Positions 49,701 to 63,138 of a stretch of DNA of 64,000 bases are shown here, in pieces. The stretch comes from Drosophila miranda (lineage: Eukaryota; Arthropoda; Insecta; Diptera; Drosophilidae), in the NCBI RefSeq assembly GCF_003369915.1, contig NC_046675.1:27280001-27344000 (forward strand). The letters are read 5' to 3'. How positions within the stretch are numbered: the first letter of the stretch is position 1; every line of letters starts with the position of its first letter. Below the pieces are notes generated by a model, which had not been told where the DNA came from, did not search any database, and worked only from the letters and a program-made list of their open reading frames with translations. The position numbers and the translations under genes are program-made.

Positions 49701-51180
49701 TGAAGTTTATTTATTTTTAAATAAAATCTGCTCAGGAACGATTTTCCTTCATACGTCATAAACGCGTCCCCATGTCGCGCTATACCATACAGGTTGTAGA
49801 CTATCCCATTAGTCAAATGGAGACCCGCCTCGTATGTGATGAACAGGGGTTTCTGTATTAAATAAAGTTGATAATATAATTAGATGTTTTCATGTTATTA
49901 AAATATTTATTTTGTATCTTATTTTTCATTAACTTACTATTGATATACTCTCTTTCATGTCGGGCAACTGTAAATGTTCTATACCCAGCTTTTGCAGATG
50001 CAAAAGGACCATTGGTGTTACAACATCCACCTCTTCGTTGATATTAGTCCAGCCGATATCATCCTTTTCAAAGTCATCTTCATTACTCGCATTTTTTGAA
50101 AAAGCGTGGGACCTTTGTCATAAAATTTCAAGATCTGATATCAAAGACGTTGCACTAACATAGTATCAGTATATATAATTCAATAAATTAGCCACTGCAT
50201 ATAGGAATAACATAAACGACCTATTCCCTTTCTTTCCCTGGCAACACCGATCTAGTAAAATCGCGTCAATCCAGTAAGTAATCATTATACGTGACCGAGG
50301 CCACCTATGCCACTGATCTTAAGAGAACAGGTACTGGAGATAGTTTGTTGGAGTATATTTCAGATTAAACAATACTCCGATCAGAATCCGAGGCCTATGT
50401 ATTTTTACAATAGTGTAGGAATAAGGAATTTCAGTTTGTTTTATTGAGCACTCAATAAAACTACTGATTGAGTTATATGCGCAACTATTTGACGGCTATT
50501 TAAGGCTGTTAAGCTGCTTGTTCAGAGTCCCCTCTTGTAAAAGAGTGCGAATATTCACTGATTAAACTGCTTCAATAAGATCTGAGAGTACCACTCCAAT
50601 GTATCCAATCCACGAATACACTGTGATAACTCTATAGTAAATATCTTAGTACGGTACTATTATTGATCGTGGATAGTTGCCAATGAACTAATTATACATA
50701 TATGTATTAATAAGTGATGGCAATATTCTTAGCTTCTTGAAATTGCACAAAAGTTTCTTTATGATTTGTTAAAAACCGTCGGATATGATTTGACGGATTC
50801 TATGAACATGCCATCCTCCTTACATAAATATGTACATAAGCATACATACATATGTATAATAGTAGATTATAACGGAAATAACGGGCTTTACAAAAATGTT
50901 ACTCAAAAAGAGTGGCCTCTGAAAATTTTGTAAACGCGAACCGTAGTAGTGTATCATTAAAATAGTTTTGAGCTGGTTGGATCTAAAACCTTTCAAACTA
51001 CTTATTCTTTCCTTAGAACAAAGATGAAATCTTCATAAAGTCTATACTTAAATATGTATTTGGGAAGATTGTTTTTAATTACCTGAATGATTTTTCCTGC
51101 TTAGCTTCATCACGTGGCGTAACAACATCAACCAAAGCCGCCATAAACGTAATGCACATTATAAGTCTAACCACATACAT
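46710..51180 (-). CDS. Secreted haemolymph JH-binding / Group-7 allergen-like protein
   Basis: Five exons join in phase: 51083-51180, 49938-50112, 49700-49852, 47095-47246 and 46710-46947, giving 271 residues. A signal peptide covers ~1-19 (LIMCITFMAALV). Diagnostic stretches are VTPMVLLHLQKLGIEHLQLPD, AGLHLTNGIVYNLYGIARHGDA and GKVMGSLDNTVVYAELAV, then a helical C-terminus with FKDRITTSIADGLKDQ. This matches the elongated TULIP-like fold shared by insect JHBP/takeout and mite Group-7 allergen-like proteins, which hold lipids in a long tunnel. The ligand is unknown. It is probably secreted to haemolymph or gut. The ATG was chosen because it opens the only signal peptide at the right phase. 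The introns at 47,247-49,699 and 49,853-49,937 flank or contain DINE/SGM copies. Confidence 0.82.
47340..47530 (+). repeat. Unclassified dispersed repeat, copy 2
   Basis: Mate of 44,035-44,230. It lies in the intron between exons 3 and 4 of the JH-binding-like gene, just before a truncated DINE/SGM copy. Confidence 0.6.
47598..47824 (-). mobile_element. Truncated DINE/SGM copy in an intron
   Basis: About 227 bases matching, in reverse, the first part of the copy at 44,331, from the ATACCCGATACTCAAAATGA end through the tetramer array to GAGCAACGATG. The rest is missing. It is intronic to the JH-binding-like gene. Confidence 0.75.
48487..49347 (-). mobile_element. DINE-1/SGM-like element, near-complete reversed copy
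   Basis: The reverse complement starts with the same ATACCCGATACTCA end (here to 49,347) and carries a shortened GTCC array. It ends with GTATCGGGTATAA and the hairpin with GAGTTG and CAACTC arms near 48,500-48,535. It lies in the same intron as the truncated copy, opposite in orientation to the copy at 44,331. Confidence 0.78.
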
Positions 51181-51669
51181 TTTAATAAATCGGCGAGGCT
51201 TTTTTCAGTATGCTTTGCTGTTGCTTGTATTGAACAGCTCAATTATTATTATTTTTGTTTCTTCTACTTTGCGATAACAGTCCGAGGTCAATGTGTAGCT
51301 GACACTTGCACCTTAAGCTAGCACCTTATAAGAGGTCTATAAATACATTTGGATGTAACGTGACATCATGTACGAACTTTGTGCATTAAGTGTCCGCATA
51401 GTATAAGTGTATCAAAGCAATTGTACTGTGGATACGGGTGTGACAGATCATTGAAGAATTTTTAAGAATTATTAATTCTATTGGTTTGTCACACGCGAAA
51501 TTAAAATGCACGCACATTCAAATCAACGTTAAATCACAATATTAAGGTGTACTACACCCGCACATATACAAACTCTCTACTAGAAATATATTTTCATATG
51601 TATGTTTCACAAAAATTAACTATTCCCCAAATTTTGAGTCACTCTAACGCGGACACTTTTCTCACAAAC

Positions 51670-51712
51670 AGACACAGTACACACACACACACGCACGTAC
51701 ACGCACACACAC
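51670..51712 (+). repeat. CA-rich microsatellite
   Basis: Interrupted (CA)n runs with ACGCACGTAC interruptions. Confidence 0.75.
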
Positions 51713-52987
51713 CGTAATTATTTGCTTCCTATTTAGCGAACATGTGCCTATCAAAGCAAAGCACTTTATAAATTATTGCCCACTCCAAGCTTCAAGCAAA
51801 CCTGAAAATTCAAGCTCACCCGTTGACGGATACCGATACCTTTCGTGCGAGCGGTTGAATCGAAACTACTGTTCAAATGTGTGAGCGAAACAATCAGAGC
51901 CGTTGACGCTGTCAACCGCACAAGCGTCATAAATTACACTGCCTTGATCTTGTTAAGTTTTCGAACTATGGCAAAATGTAGTGCAGTTTTGTAGTATCAC
52001 TTATAGTGTACATACATATATCGTTTATTTTAAGATAAAGATAAAAAGGTCTTCAACGGAATTAATTCTTATTTGCAACGTTTGGAAGAGAAACAAGTAA
52101 AGCCGGTAAGTCGTACTATAATTGAATCATGGTCTATACTGCTTTTGCCGAGAATCATCGTCAGAATAATTTTGACGAACTGTGATCATGACTTTCAGTT
52201 TTTATTATTGTATGTGGACTCCATAAATTATTGTTTCATTAAATCGCAAAGCTTTTAATACTTTTTATACTCTTGTTGGTTGGAAAGCAGAATATGTAAC
52301 GGAGATTCTTCTTTCTGTCCGGTCTCATCCGAAATTCTGATTGACGTAGCTTCTAATAAGTATTTAGTATTTTTCTTTTAATAAAGCGGGAAATGTTTTA
52401 AAAGAATATTGTGGGAGATCAAATATAACAATGTGTGAGATGACAGTTGTGGGACGTGCCTGCGTGAACCTACCACAATATTAACGTAAAGCCATTTTGA
52501 CGAGCCCCTACTCATGAAAGTCCACCATTAATTGATAAGCCACACTGAAAGAGTGAGAAGCCGGGCGGGAAGACGCCGAAGGCGGGAGACTGATAATATT
52601 CAAGGACTGACAATATGCTTCCTTCAAGCATTAAAACAGTAATATTTACTAATATTTGAGAATCTAGTATGAAAATTGTTTTTAGTGGGCGGATAACAGT
52701 CATTATATGTGCGCTTATGCTTCATGTAAGCAATACAATATATTTTATACGTAATTATACGTAAGTGCCGGAGTTGATTTTGTCCACTCACTTTATAAGT
52801 TGGAAGGCCAGAAGGAAGCTGTAACATATGAAAATACCTTTAGACGAAACCCTATCAGTACCGCTTAAAATCAGCTAGATTACTTTGGAATAAATAGTGT
52901 GATAAATATAGTATATAGGTTTACAGAATTTATATTAAATATTTTTAGTTGTTTTTTACAGTACAAATACATTAAAATGTCTGTGTT

Positions 52988-52993
52988 TTATTA
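52988..52993 (-). terminator. Polyadenylation signal of the fatty acid synthase gene
   Basis: AATAAA on the - strand about 42 bases past the TAA at 53,035, implying a very short 3' untranslated region. Confidence 0.6.
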
Positions 52994-53034
52994 TGCTAGT
53001 TTCGTTTTTTTTTTTAGAAAAAATAGGATTATAT

Positions 53035-56000
53035 TTATACGACAGCAACAGGCTTATCATTTCGAATATATTCTTCAAAATTTTTGTCATCCAAAAGTGT
53101 CGGGTCAAAATCGTTTATTATCTTGGCTAGTGCCGGATTATCCAACATAGTTGTATGATTTCCTTCAATTACTTTAAGTACCACTTTACCAGCAGTCAGC
53201 TGCGAAACACAATAGTCTTCATCAATGTCTTGAAGGGAAACCTCTGCTGGACGGACTAGAGTAATGGGAGATTTAAGGTTCTTTGTACTGTCCAAATCGA
53301 ATTTAGCTGCCATTTTCACCCTTCGGAACATGGCACCCACCATTGTAGTAGCGTACTCTTTGCTATACACTTTCTGCTTTTCAACATACTCCATGAATAA
53401 TGTCATTTTTTCTTCAAGACTATCGATCTTGTGGAAAGCTGCAGCAGTGGACTCTTGATGAAATATCTTATTAACAATTCTTGTTAAAAGAAGGTCATAG
53501 AGGTCGTTATCCGAAAAGTTTTCCCCCAAGTGAAGATTGGTGAGTCGTTTTAAGAAATGAGGAGCTCCGTCTAACAGCATAATATGTCCACGGAAGCCAG
53601 CGTTTTCCAGTAACTGCGCTAGCTTAAGCGCCACAAAAGTACCATATGAATATCCGATAATATAAAATGGTTCTGTCGGCTTTAAAATTGGCTTAACACG
53701 CTACAAGATGACGAAAAAGAACATTTGATATTTGACGTATTATATTATATATATACTATAACTTATAAAATAGTGTTACTCACTTCTAAGCTTTGCTCAG
53801 CTATTTCCTGAACTGTCTCCAGGCTGGCAAATTGATGGAGCTGTAGGACGACGGCCCTGCTTTGCAAATTCGATCCAATATGGTACCATGCCTGACCTGC
53901 GGTCCCCTCTAGTCCAGGAATTATTATATTTGGTGGAAAGCTCTGTTTTGAAGGAGCTGCTGAAGTGTTCAGTGGAATCATCACTTGATCACAATGCGCT
54001 TCATCGCCCAAGTTTCGAAGAAGTAGGTCCATGCCTAAAAGGTTACTATCTGATGCGAAAATCATTTTTATATCATCAGTATTCTCTCCTTCCCTAGCTT
54101 CAACAAACTCCTGAAGTTTCTGGAATGTTAGCGACCGTAGGTCTTGCGGTGACAAAACTAGTTCGAAGTCACGCTCTAGGGTTTGCTTGATCTCGACTGC
54201 CATTAATGAGTCCATACCAATCTCTGATAGTGTTGTGCCCAGCGATACAGATTTTAAATCTCGAATGCCCATAATATTCATAACCGCATCGATAATACTT
54301 TCGTTTCCAGAACGTCCAGAACGTTTCTCAGCTACGACCATACTGGCAACGATTGGAGATTCGGCACTTAATAAGTGGTCAAGCTCTTGAAGACATGATG
54401 CAATTCTTTGCTGAAGGGTTCCTCCTATTTCCATGTCAATTTTGTCTTCGGCCATGTCCGCCACTAGTCCCACCTCGCCAACAGCACCCCACTGAATAGC
54501 TTTACCTGGCAACCCATCTCTATGGCGACATTCAATTATACGTTCCATAATAGAGTTGGCCATTCCGTAATTGGTTTGACCGGCATTTCCACGGCCACAG
54601 GACACACTTGAAAACACCACAAAATGTTCGAGCTCTGGGCAAAAAACCCGTGATAACGTATCCAGATGTTTTGTTGCTACTGCTTTAGGAGCAAAGCTCT
54701 CCACAAATTGATCCAAGCTTTGGTTTGAAAAAATGGCGTCACGTAGCATTACAGCAAGATTGAAAATACCTCCCACAGGACCGAGTTTAGAAGCTTCTGA
54801 CAGCAACTTTTGACAACCTTCAATGGTCGATATATCTGCCGTGTTAATCACAACTTCGCAGCCGTAAGTCTTCCAAAGCCTATTAAATGGATTGAAAAAA
54901 GTAATAGGTTTTCAGACTTTGAAAAAAAACCAGCAAAAAAAGGCATCTTCGGAGCGCCGAAGCTTCAGATCGATCGATTCTATTTCGTCCGATCTCAATT
55001 ATATTTAAATGATGTACGTATCTCCATATAAAAAAGTATGTTCCGAACGTTATGATGGTAACAATTTGATATATGTACTCAGTTAAATATTTTGTCGGAC
55101 TTTTCGGACGGCCAGCAGACGAGCGGACAGAATAATAATAACACCCTTTGCTTTGGTATGATAAACCGTAATATGAACTTACGCGATTCTATATGACTGA
55201 TAGTCTTTCGTTATCCCGCGACTGGAGCTGAGTATGAGCTTTCGAGCCCCACGCAGAGCCATCCAATCAGCCAATTCCATTCCAAAGCCTCCTAGGCCGC
55301 CCGGAATGACGTAGGATAAGTTTGGCTTAAAGTAAATTTGGCTCATCACACGCACCGGTAAGGTAGCCGGATTATCGGGTGTATCCCGAACTTGAATTAC
55401 CACCTTTCCGATGTGCTTTCCACCTATTAGGTGTCTAAATGCCTGTTCAATTTCATGAGCCGGAAACACTTGGACGGGCAATGGCTGAATAATGCCTTTA
55501 GAAATGTCCGCATCGATCAGGCTTTTCAAGTGCTGTCAAAGTGTATAATTATATTAATATCTTCGTAATAAAACAAAAACACATAGCTTATTACCCAAAT
55601 GTCTTCTTCAGGAGCCACAAGAAGACTATCGGCCAACACAGCATGGAAAGTGATTTCCTTCAAAAAGCATCCCATCCCAAGCTTGCTGTCGTTGGCCATA
55701 TCGAATTTGCCAATTTCCAAAAAGTGACCGGACTTCCCAAGGCAGCGCACCGAAGCCAGAAGCTTGTCTTCAGATAATGAGTTCAACACAAAGTCTACAC
55801 CATTGCCATCCGTCTCTCGCTGGATCATCAGCTCAAAAGATGTGTCCCGTGAGTTGCCAATGTTTGACTCTGAAATTTAATATACACGAGAAGGTAGATT
55901 GGATTGGTTATTTCTTTCATTAATAAACTCCATAGGTGTACCTTTTAGTTGCGGAAATGTATCCAGTAAAAATTGTTTCTTTTGAGGTGTACTGCAGGTT

Positions 56001-59000
56001 GTAAAGACTTCCAAGTTGTACGCCAATGCCACTCGAATCGCGGCAAGTCCAATGCCCCCGGTTCCGGCATGAATAAGAATACTTTTTCCTTTCCTGATAT
56101 CACTTACCATGAAGAATGCGTAGTAAACGGTTATATACACCACCGGAACGGTGGCTGCCTCTTTCAGTGACCAGTGATCAGGAATATCCCAAATAAGCTT
56201 TGACGGCTTCTCCACGTAAGAAGCAACGCCACCCTTAACAACCATACTCATTATACGCCGGCCCGTTACTGTGTTGATCCCGGAATACTCAAAGCCCAGA
56301 ACACAATTCTGGTCTATGCGGCTAGAGCCATATAACTCAACGGCCAAGCGACCCGTTGCCAGCATAACATCTCTGAAATTGAGCGATGAGTATGCAATTT
56401 TGATCATGCAGTCTTGTGGATTAAGGGGGCCTTCAAGCCAACGGAGGGTTGACAGATCTCCACGTTGAATCACATTGCCATAGATGTGATCCAATCTGGT
56501 CATCGGTTTATCAGACTTGGGCAATTTCAAATGCCTTAAACTACCCCAAGTTCCCTAAGTTTCGTAAAAAAGAAAATATTTTATTGATAATTTTGATAAA
56601 AGTGCCATAAGTTGACCATGAATAACTTACATTGCGATAAATGTTAATTGCCAATCCGAGCGAGTGTTGAGCTGAATAGAACGGATCTGCTAAATTAAAC
56701 GCTGGTGCAGTTTTGTCCGCAATAAAGAAGCACTTAACCAAATTGCCGTCTGGCTCCTTACGCAAGCAGTTCACTAACCCAATGAGTCCACTGAGCTCTT
56801 CATTAAACGAATACAAAACAACGGGAGTCTTTGAGCTAAGCGCAGACTGAATTGGAGCTATCCACTCAAACATTTTGTCATTTTCGGACACTTTCACAAC
56901 TAGGGGCTCTATTTGCAGGTTCTTTGGTGCTTTCTGCAGGAGAATAAACGCCTCCTCGTTGTTTTCAATTGGAATTATTGTAATCATCCGAAATTGATCT
57001 GAAACTTCTGAATGTACTTTATCGATATTTGATTGCGCTCTGATTAGTACGTATCCACTATCTGTGAGCACGCTTTTGGCAGTTTCAATAACGTCTTTGT
57101 TAAGATCTCCGCAGACTCCACCACAAACAACGAAGTGACAATTCGATTGTGTGGACAAACTACCATTTTCAATATGAATGCCGGGAATGTCGTCTACCTT
57201 TCTAGATGTCAAAAACATGTAATCTCCCGTGATTACTGGTAAGTCCTCGATAGCTTCCAGGAATTCATTTAAAATCGTGTTTCTTCCATCTGTATCTACC
57301 TCGACCAACTTCATTTTTAATGAAGAGTTATTTTCTAGGGCCAATTGCACACAAATTCGGGCAGCATTTGCCAGCGATACAGCTGGAGACGGCAAGAAGG
57401 GGAGAAATTCATATTTCTCCAGGATAGGAATACCAGGTGGCCTGCGTCTTTGAACGGGACTTGCATGAAGACCCACAAGTTCAATGCCACCCGCGACAAT
57501 CCGATCGTACTTTCGATCCACATATACGTCGAAAAAGCGATTCTCAGGGTCCATTTTGGTCAGTAAGTCAAAGTGATGGAGGCCATTTATTCTAAGTTTT
57601 CGAATCTTTGTTGGCAGCAGAAGTGTCCGTGAATCAGTTCCCAGTATCTGAATTTGTAGCATCGCATCCATGAATGTTACCCAATTATAATTCCACTCCA
57701 CCTGTCCGTATAGACCATCCGAACGGGCCTTATGAACTGCCTTGAATGCTCCATTGTAATGATATCCACGTAATTTTAGTTCTTTGTAGAAGCCTTTTTT
57801 CGATACCATAGGAAACTCTGATTCCTTCTGGAAGTGATATACTTCTGGTACGGTGCGACTTTCAGTCTCTCTTATAAGACCGGTAACAACCAAACTGCCC
57901 GCTTCCGTTATCTAATAGATTATAGATATGTCCATACATATGTATGTATGTATAAGTCATATCTGCATTGGTAATATTCGTATGCACTTACCTCAAAATG
58001 TCCGGTGCCGTAGTGAATCATTACGTTCAATTCCACTTCGCCATTTACTGACATATTTGTCGCTCTCAAAAAGCGTACGTCTTCGAACTCAACTGGCACA
58101 TCCATATAGCTCGGACCATGATACATGAGGGAAAATGTTTCCCAAACGTACTGCAGGTAGGATGTGGCTGGAACCAAAATTTTGCCATCTATAACATGTC
58201 CACTCATAAACTCCTCGTTGTCACTGGCTAAGTTAACTGGAAATATGCGCTCCCCACTGGACTTTGTTTTCATATTTTCATACTTTGTCACAAACCAATC
58301 TTCACTATGATCCCAACGAATGAGTGAGCTGATGCTTGGTGTAGCCCGCGACACTGGGAAGTCAATTTTTCCATACAAGTTAGAAACAGGAACCATTAAT
58401 CCATTTTGGTGTGTTCTACCGAAAAATTAAAATAAAAGAAACACGAAAAATAATGAACACAATTGATGTAAGTTCATATTGGTTATACATACTTTCCCAG
58501 CGCAGACAAAAAGAACAAGGCGTTGTTCTTGTTTCCCCTATTCGTCAGTGGAATATGAACCCCACTTGGCATAGATCGCTTCAGAATAGCGCCCAGCAAG
58601 CCATGCGGTGCAATTTCGATAGTCAAGGCATTTTTCGGAAGCAATGCGAATGTTTCTTCAAAAAGCACACTGCTCAGCAAATTATTAGTATGGTACTGAG
58701 CGGAGCAAAGCTTGCGCTCAGCATGATCCCAATCGCTTTTGGGAACACTAGTACTCAGCCACTTTTCGGTTCTCATTTTTGGATGTGGTACAGTTTCCAT
58801 CATATATTGCAGCAAGGGGGGTCCCATGTGGGCAATGTATTTTGAGTGATAAGCTATATTGGAGCATGGCACCTCTTTGGCAAATATACTTTTGGCTTTT
58901 AATTCGTCTACGAAACGGGTCACATCATCGACTGGTCCAGAGATAGTGCAAGAGTCTGGACCGTTGTGACAGGCCACTTCGATGGATTCCGGCAGCATGT

Positions 59001-61530
59001 GCAGAATTGACTTGTACCCAATGCCGACTGCTGCCATGGAGCCCGTAATTTTTTCCACGTCCACACTAACTCTTCCGCGATAATAGGCTGCTAGTATCAT
59101 TTGTTGTGGGGTAAGCCCACCATCGGCATATGCGCAGCCCAGTTCTCCCACAGAATGCCCAATAATAAAGTCTGGCTCCAAGTTAAGGGAACGCAAGACA
59201 TCAGTTAAACCAATTTGGACGGCCGCTATACCCACGAAAGAGTGCAAAATATTTTGGTAAATTGTGGGGTCGTTGGATGTTAATATGTGTATAAGGTCAA
59301 CTCCTTTCGGTTTCAAAGTCTGATGGCATACTTCAATTGATTCTCGGAAACGGGGTATAACCATAAGCGAAGCACCCATTTCGGGCCACTGCGAACCCAT
59401 TCCGCTATAAACCCAGACTATGGGGCGCTGGAGGCCGGTGTAATGCTGTACATCTCTGACCAATGCTTTTGCTGGGGCTTCACCTTGCTTGCCAAATATT
59501 GCGTAGCCACGGAAGACCATGCCAGATACATCGCTCTCTTGAATGTTTTGAAGTAATCCAATAAATTCCGCATCCATTGGCTTTTTCTCCACAGCATTAA
59601 AAATCTCGTTGACGGCCTCTTCTGTTCTTCCTGCCCATGTGAGAATTCGTGGTATATCATCTTCTGGCAGGCCAAAATTGGCCTTGGCCTTGGGATAGGC
59701 TCTCAAAAGGGCATGAGCATTGGCCCCACCAAATCCAAAGGAGTTTATGCCGATACATGGCTTTGGTAGTGGGGTGACATCTTTAACTACAATCAATCGT
59801 CCCTCAGCCAACGGTGCAATTATAGATTTAACCTCTGTAAAGTTTATGTTTGGTGCTATCAAACCAGTTTCGAAGGCAAAACAGGCTTTTACTAAAGAGC
59901 AGATCCCGGAAGCTGCTTCCGAATGCCCTACATTTGATTTTACAGATCCAACCAATAGAGGCTCTTGCCTCTGACTGCAAAGAACGTTATCAATCGCTTT
60001 GCACTCCTCTGGATCCCCCACTACAGTCCCTGTACTGTGAGCCTCCAAGTAGCCCAAATCATTTGGCGTAACTTCAATCTCCTTGTAAAATTCGTCGAGC
60101 AATTTTTCTTGCACTTTACCCGACGGATAGGTAATACCCTCTGGTTTATATCCATCACAGTTTGTTTTTGAATAAATAACACTTGCATAAACGCGTTTGG
60201 CATCTCGTTTACGTTGAAGAAAAAGGCAGTTAATGGTTTCTGATCGTGTGTAACCGCTAGCATCCTTATCAAACGGACGACAAAAGCCGTCTTGGGCCAG
60301 AACACCGAGTCTAAAATGTCACATTATTAGAGCGCGACGCATCCAGGCACAAGTGTTTACTTACCTCGCAAACTGAAGGGTTACAAAAGGATGAAGAAGT
60401 AAGTTTGATCCCCCGATGATGGCGGCATCAATTTCTCCATTTCGAATGGCGCTAAAAGCGTTGTCAAGCGCGTACATGGAACTGGAACAAGCTGTATCTA
60501 GTAAAAATGAAGGACCCTCCAATCCTAGAGAGTACGAAATCCTATTAGCCATCATGGCCCGACTACAGCCAGTAATTCCAAAGCCGCCAGATGACACCTT
60601 TTCGTAAAACCATGTTTTTTCCGATTCAGATATACAAGATCCAACGTACACTCCTGTCTTTGAGCCACGAAGACTCTTTGGGTTTATTCCTGAATCTATG
60701 ACAGCTTCATACGCAGTCTCGATGAGAATACGTGTCTGGGGATCCATTGTATGTGCTTGCTTAAAATGCACTCCAAAGAAAGTAGCATCAAACTTTTCGA
60801 GGTCAGAAATTTTTCCTGATCGCTTTGGTATTTCCGGATTAAAGTGGCGCCAACGACGCTCATCGTCGTCAACCATATCAATCTAAAATGTAGACATATT
60901 GATCCATACTATAAAAATATTTGTAATGCATGTTTCCTTTCGTATTCTGCTTTAGAACTATCTTGAAAAGATGAAAAGGTCTTGGAAAAGGATAGTTGTT
61001 AGGTTTTATGACGTTTGGACCCCGGACCTAGTACTTTTCACTTTAAAAGTATCGGACAAAATTGCAAGATAATCATTATAAAACAAGTAGCAAGACGTTT
61101 CTTTGATGAACGGCTTGTGTACGAAACCCAATTTATTTCTTTTTACCACCCCAACGTAACTAACGATTTACCGTTAAGGTCTTGTATCACATATTTGCAC
61201 TTTGATTTAAATATATTTTCACATGTGCACAACGTAACCACATTTTTCATGAAAAGAAAAAATACCCTATCCGATATTGTTTGCTATTAAATTTATTGCA
61301 AATTCATATTTTCATGCTCATATTTCCTGGTCACCTTTTATTCTTAATTTATTATCAATTAAATTTTTTATATGGGTGCCAACCTTGTTGTAAAGCTTGT
61401 ATTCATATTCCGATATGTTACGACAGTTTGGAAATTTGCCTGCCATCCCGGAGATCACTATATCATCGCCGTCTGAATCAGGTCGGATTCTGGAGTATTT
61501 CTTCTCATTTCTTTCAGTAGATGTAGACAT
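53035..61530 (-). CDS. FASN3: Type I fatty acid synthase (probably FASN3)
   Basis: Ten exons in phase: 61384-61530, 60365-60882, 58493-60310, 57992-58415, 56631-57911, 55942-56554, 55595-55869, 55183-55532, 53784-54879 and 53035-53700, giving 2,395 residues, full family length. Cytosolic; makes palmitate-type acids from acetyl/malonyl-CoA and NADPH. Domains and key residues, approximate: ketosynthase (Cys181 in DTACSSS, His313, His351), malonyl/acetyltransferase (Ser608 in GHSVGE), dehydratase (His901 in GHVIDGKILVPAT), pseudo-methyltransferase/structural region (~970-1396), enoyl reductase (HAGTGGIG, ~1558), ketoreductase (GGLGGFG; Tyr1913 in NYGMANS), acyl carrier (Ser2033 in MDSLM) and thioesterase (Ser2192 in GYSYG, His in GNHTTM). 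All catalytic residues I can check are present, so it looks active. The many introns and single-copy setting suggest FASN3 rather than the FASN1/FASN2 pair; this is my inference. The first intron uses a weak GTTGGC donor. Confidence 0.92.
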
Positions 61531-63138
61531 ATTTTTTTGTTGTTGGATTTAAAATTTTCAAGTATTTAGTATATTATCTCAAAAACTGTTTCACTTTTCA
61601 CTATCACCAATTTACAAATTTATTATATTTAGCTTCCGTCAGAATATTACTCGTAATATAACAAGAAGGTATTATCGGATTGCGAAACAAATTGCAACTA
61701 GGCACTCGATATTCCCACAGGCGTCTTTTATACGTACTCGCCATAAAGTCAGTCCAATTACAAATTCCAAAAAAAATAAATGGTAAATAATTTGACCACA
61801 AACACACCAAAGTAATTAAAGTCGATGAATTGTATAAGTAGGCAGTTCATTTTCCAGTGTACCGGGATTGCAAGGGCTGGATAATTTAAATTTCAGGAAC
61901 GACTAATTAACAAATCATGCCTACGCCAATTCTTAGTAAATCGAATTGGCAAATCGAATCATATCTTACAAGTACCATATAGCTCTCAACAACCAGGTTC
62001 AAAATGTACTGTGCCTATAAACATCTAAATGGTACACATGTAGATACATATTTACTGTCTGCGCATTTTTAACTACTATATAATTTAACAATACAAAGTA
62101 TAGCGTTTTCATTCTTGAGTTTGACAAAGTGAAAGTAGTTAAAGGCGAATTTAATTATGAAGTCGTTGCCACTGGATTATTTAGTAGACGAACAATGCAC
62201 TCAACTGGAAATAGATTGTAAGTACATTGTAATACAATACTTCCAATGGCCATGTTAATGAACTTCAAAGCGTATTGCTTAATGTTAATGAACTGCTGAA
62301 TGCAAATCAATAGGCCGTTGATTGAACTTGCCTTATAAAATATCTGTATATGTATGTAAACTTGTTGTGTGACACCTAAGTACATATTTACAAGTGTGTT
62401 TTTAGCATTTTTACAGAAGCAATCAAGTGACAGTGATTCATTGGTTTAATTGCACGCAATGGCTCAGTAGGCAAAAGATGATTGACCAAGAACAGTGTAG
62501 CTTCTTTACAAATCAGCATCACATCATGTGTCGTATAGCTGATGATATTGCGAAGATGCCTCCTTTTGTTGAATAGTATAAGCCCGGGACATTTTTCAAC
62601 ATGTATATTCTTTGTAAATACTCGCATTTATTCATATACTATATAAATATATGTATTTACTAAAATTTTATGAAAGTTTATATTTATTTCTATCACATAG
62701 TCGTATGTCCTAAGCATATATGTAAGTAAATACGTAAACACTATTTTGATGAACTTATTTATTTGGGGCAGTGAAACTAGGTGTAAACTGTGAAAGTACC
62801 TATCTATACTTAATATTTATTTTAGCATGTACAGCTATTGCTTTATGCAAGATAACTACGGCAGTCGTATAATGGTATAATGAGAGTAATAAACAGAGTA
62901 CAGAATACACAATATTGGGGTTTCCTATAAATAATTAAATTTCGTACGTATGTACATATATGATTTTAAATAGTAATGAGAGAGGATAATTTTCTGCTAA
63001 GTTCTAAGTACTAAGGAGCGCTTTAAATCTAAAAGGATATCTAAGGATAATCACTACGATACATTCGGTTAGATTAGATGAAAAGGTGGAGGCAAAGGGG
63101 TTGGGAAACCAAAAGCATTTGCTCAGTTCGTTGTCTGT
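61531..63138. other. Intergenic region upstream of the fatty acid synthase gene
   Basis: Promoter side of the synthase gene. The leader ends CAACAACAAAAAAAT before the ATG, a good Drosophila initiation context, and a TAAATATAATAAA TATA-like stretch lies near 61,610-61,635. The rest is A/T-rich, with candidate AATAAA signals for the next gene at 62,758-62,763 and 62,816-62,821 (- strand). No gene seen. Confidence 0.45.

Larger units (their letters stand above)
51181..53034. other. Intergenic region upstream of the JH-binding-like gene
   Basis: Holds a CA-rich microsatellite (51,670-51,712) and ordinary A/T-rich DNA. It contains the promoter of the JH-binding-like gene and the 3' end of the fatty acid synthase gene. 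I see no further gene. Confidence 0.5.
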
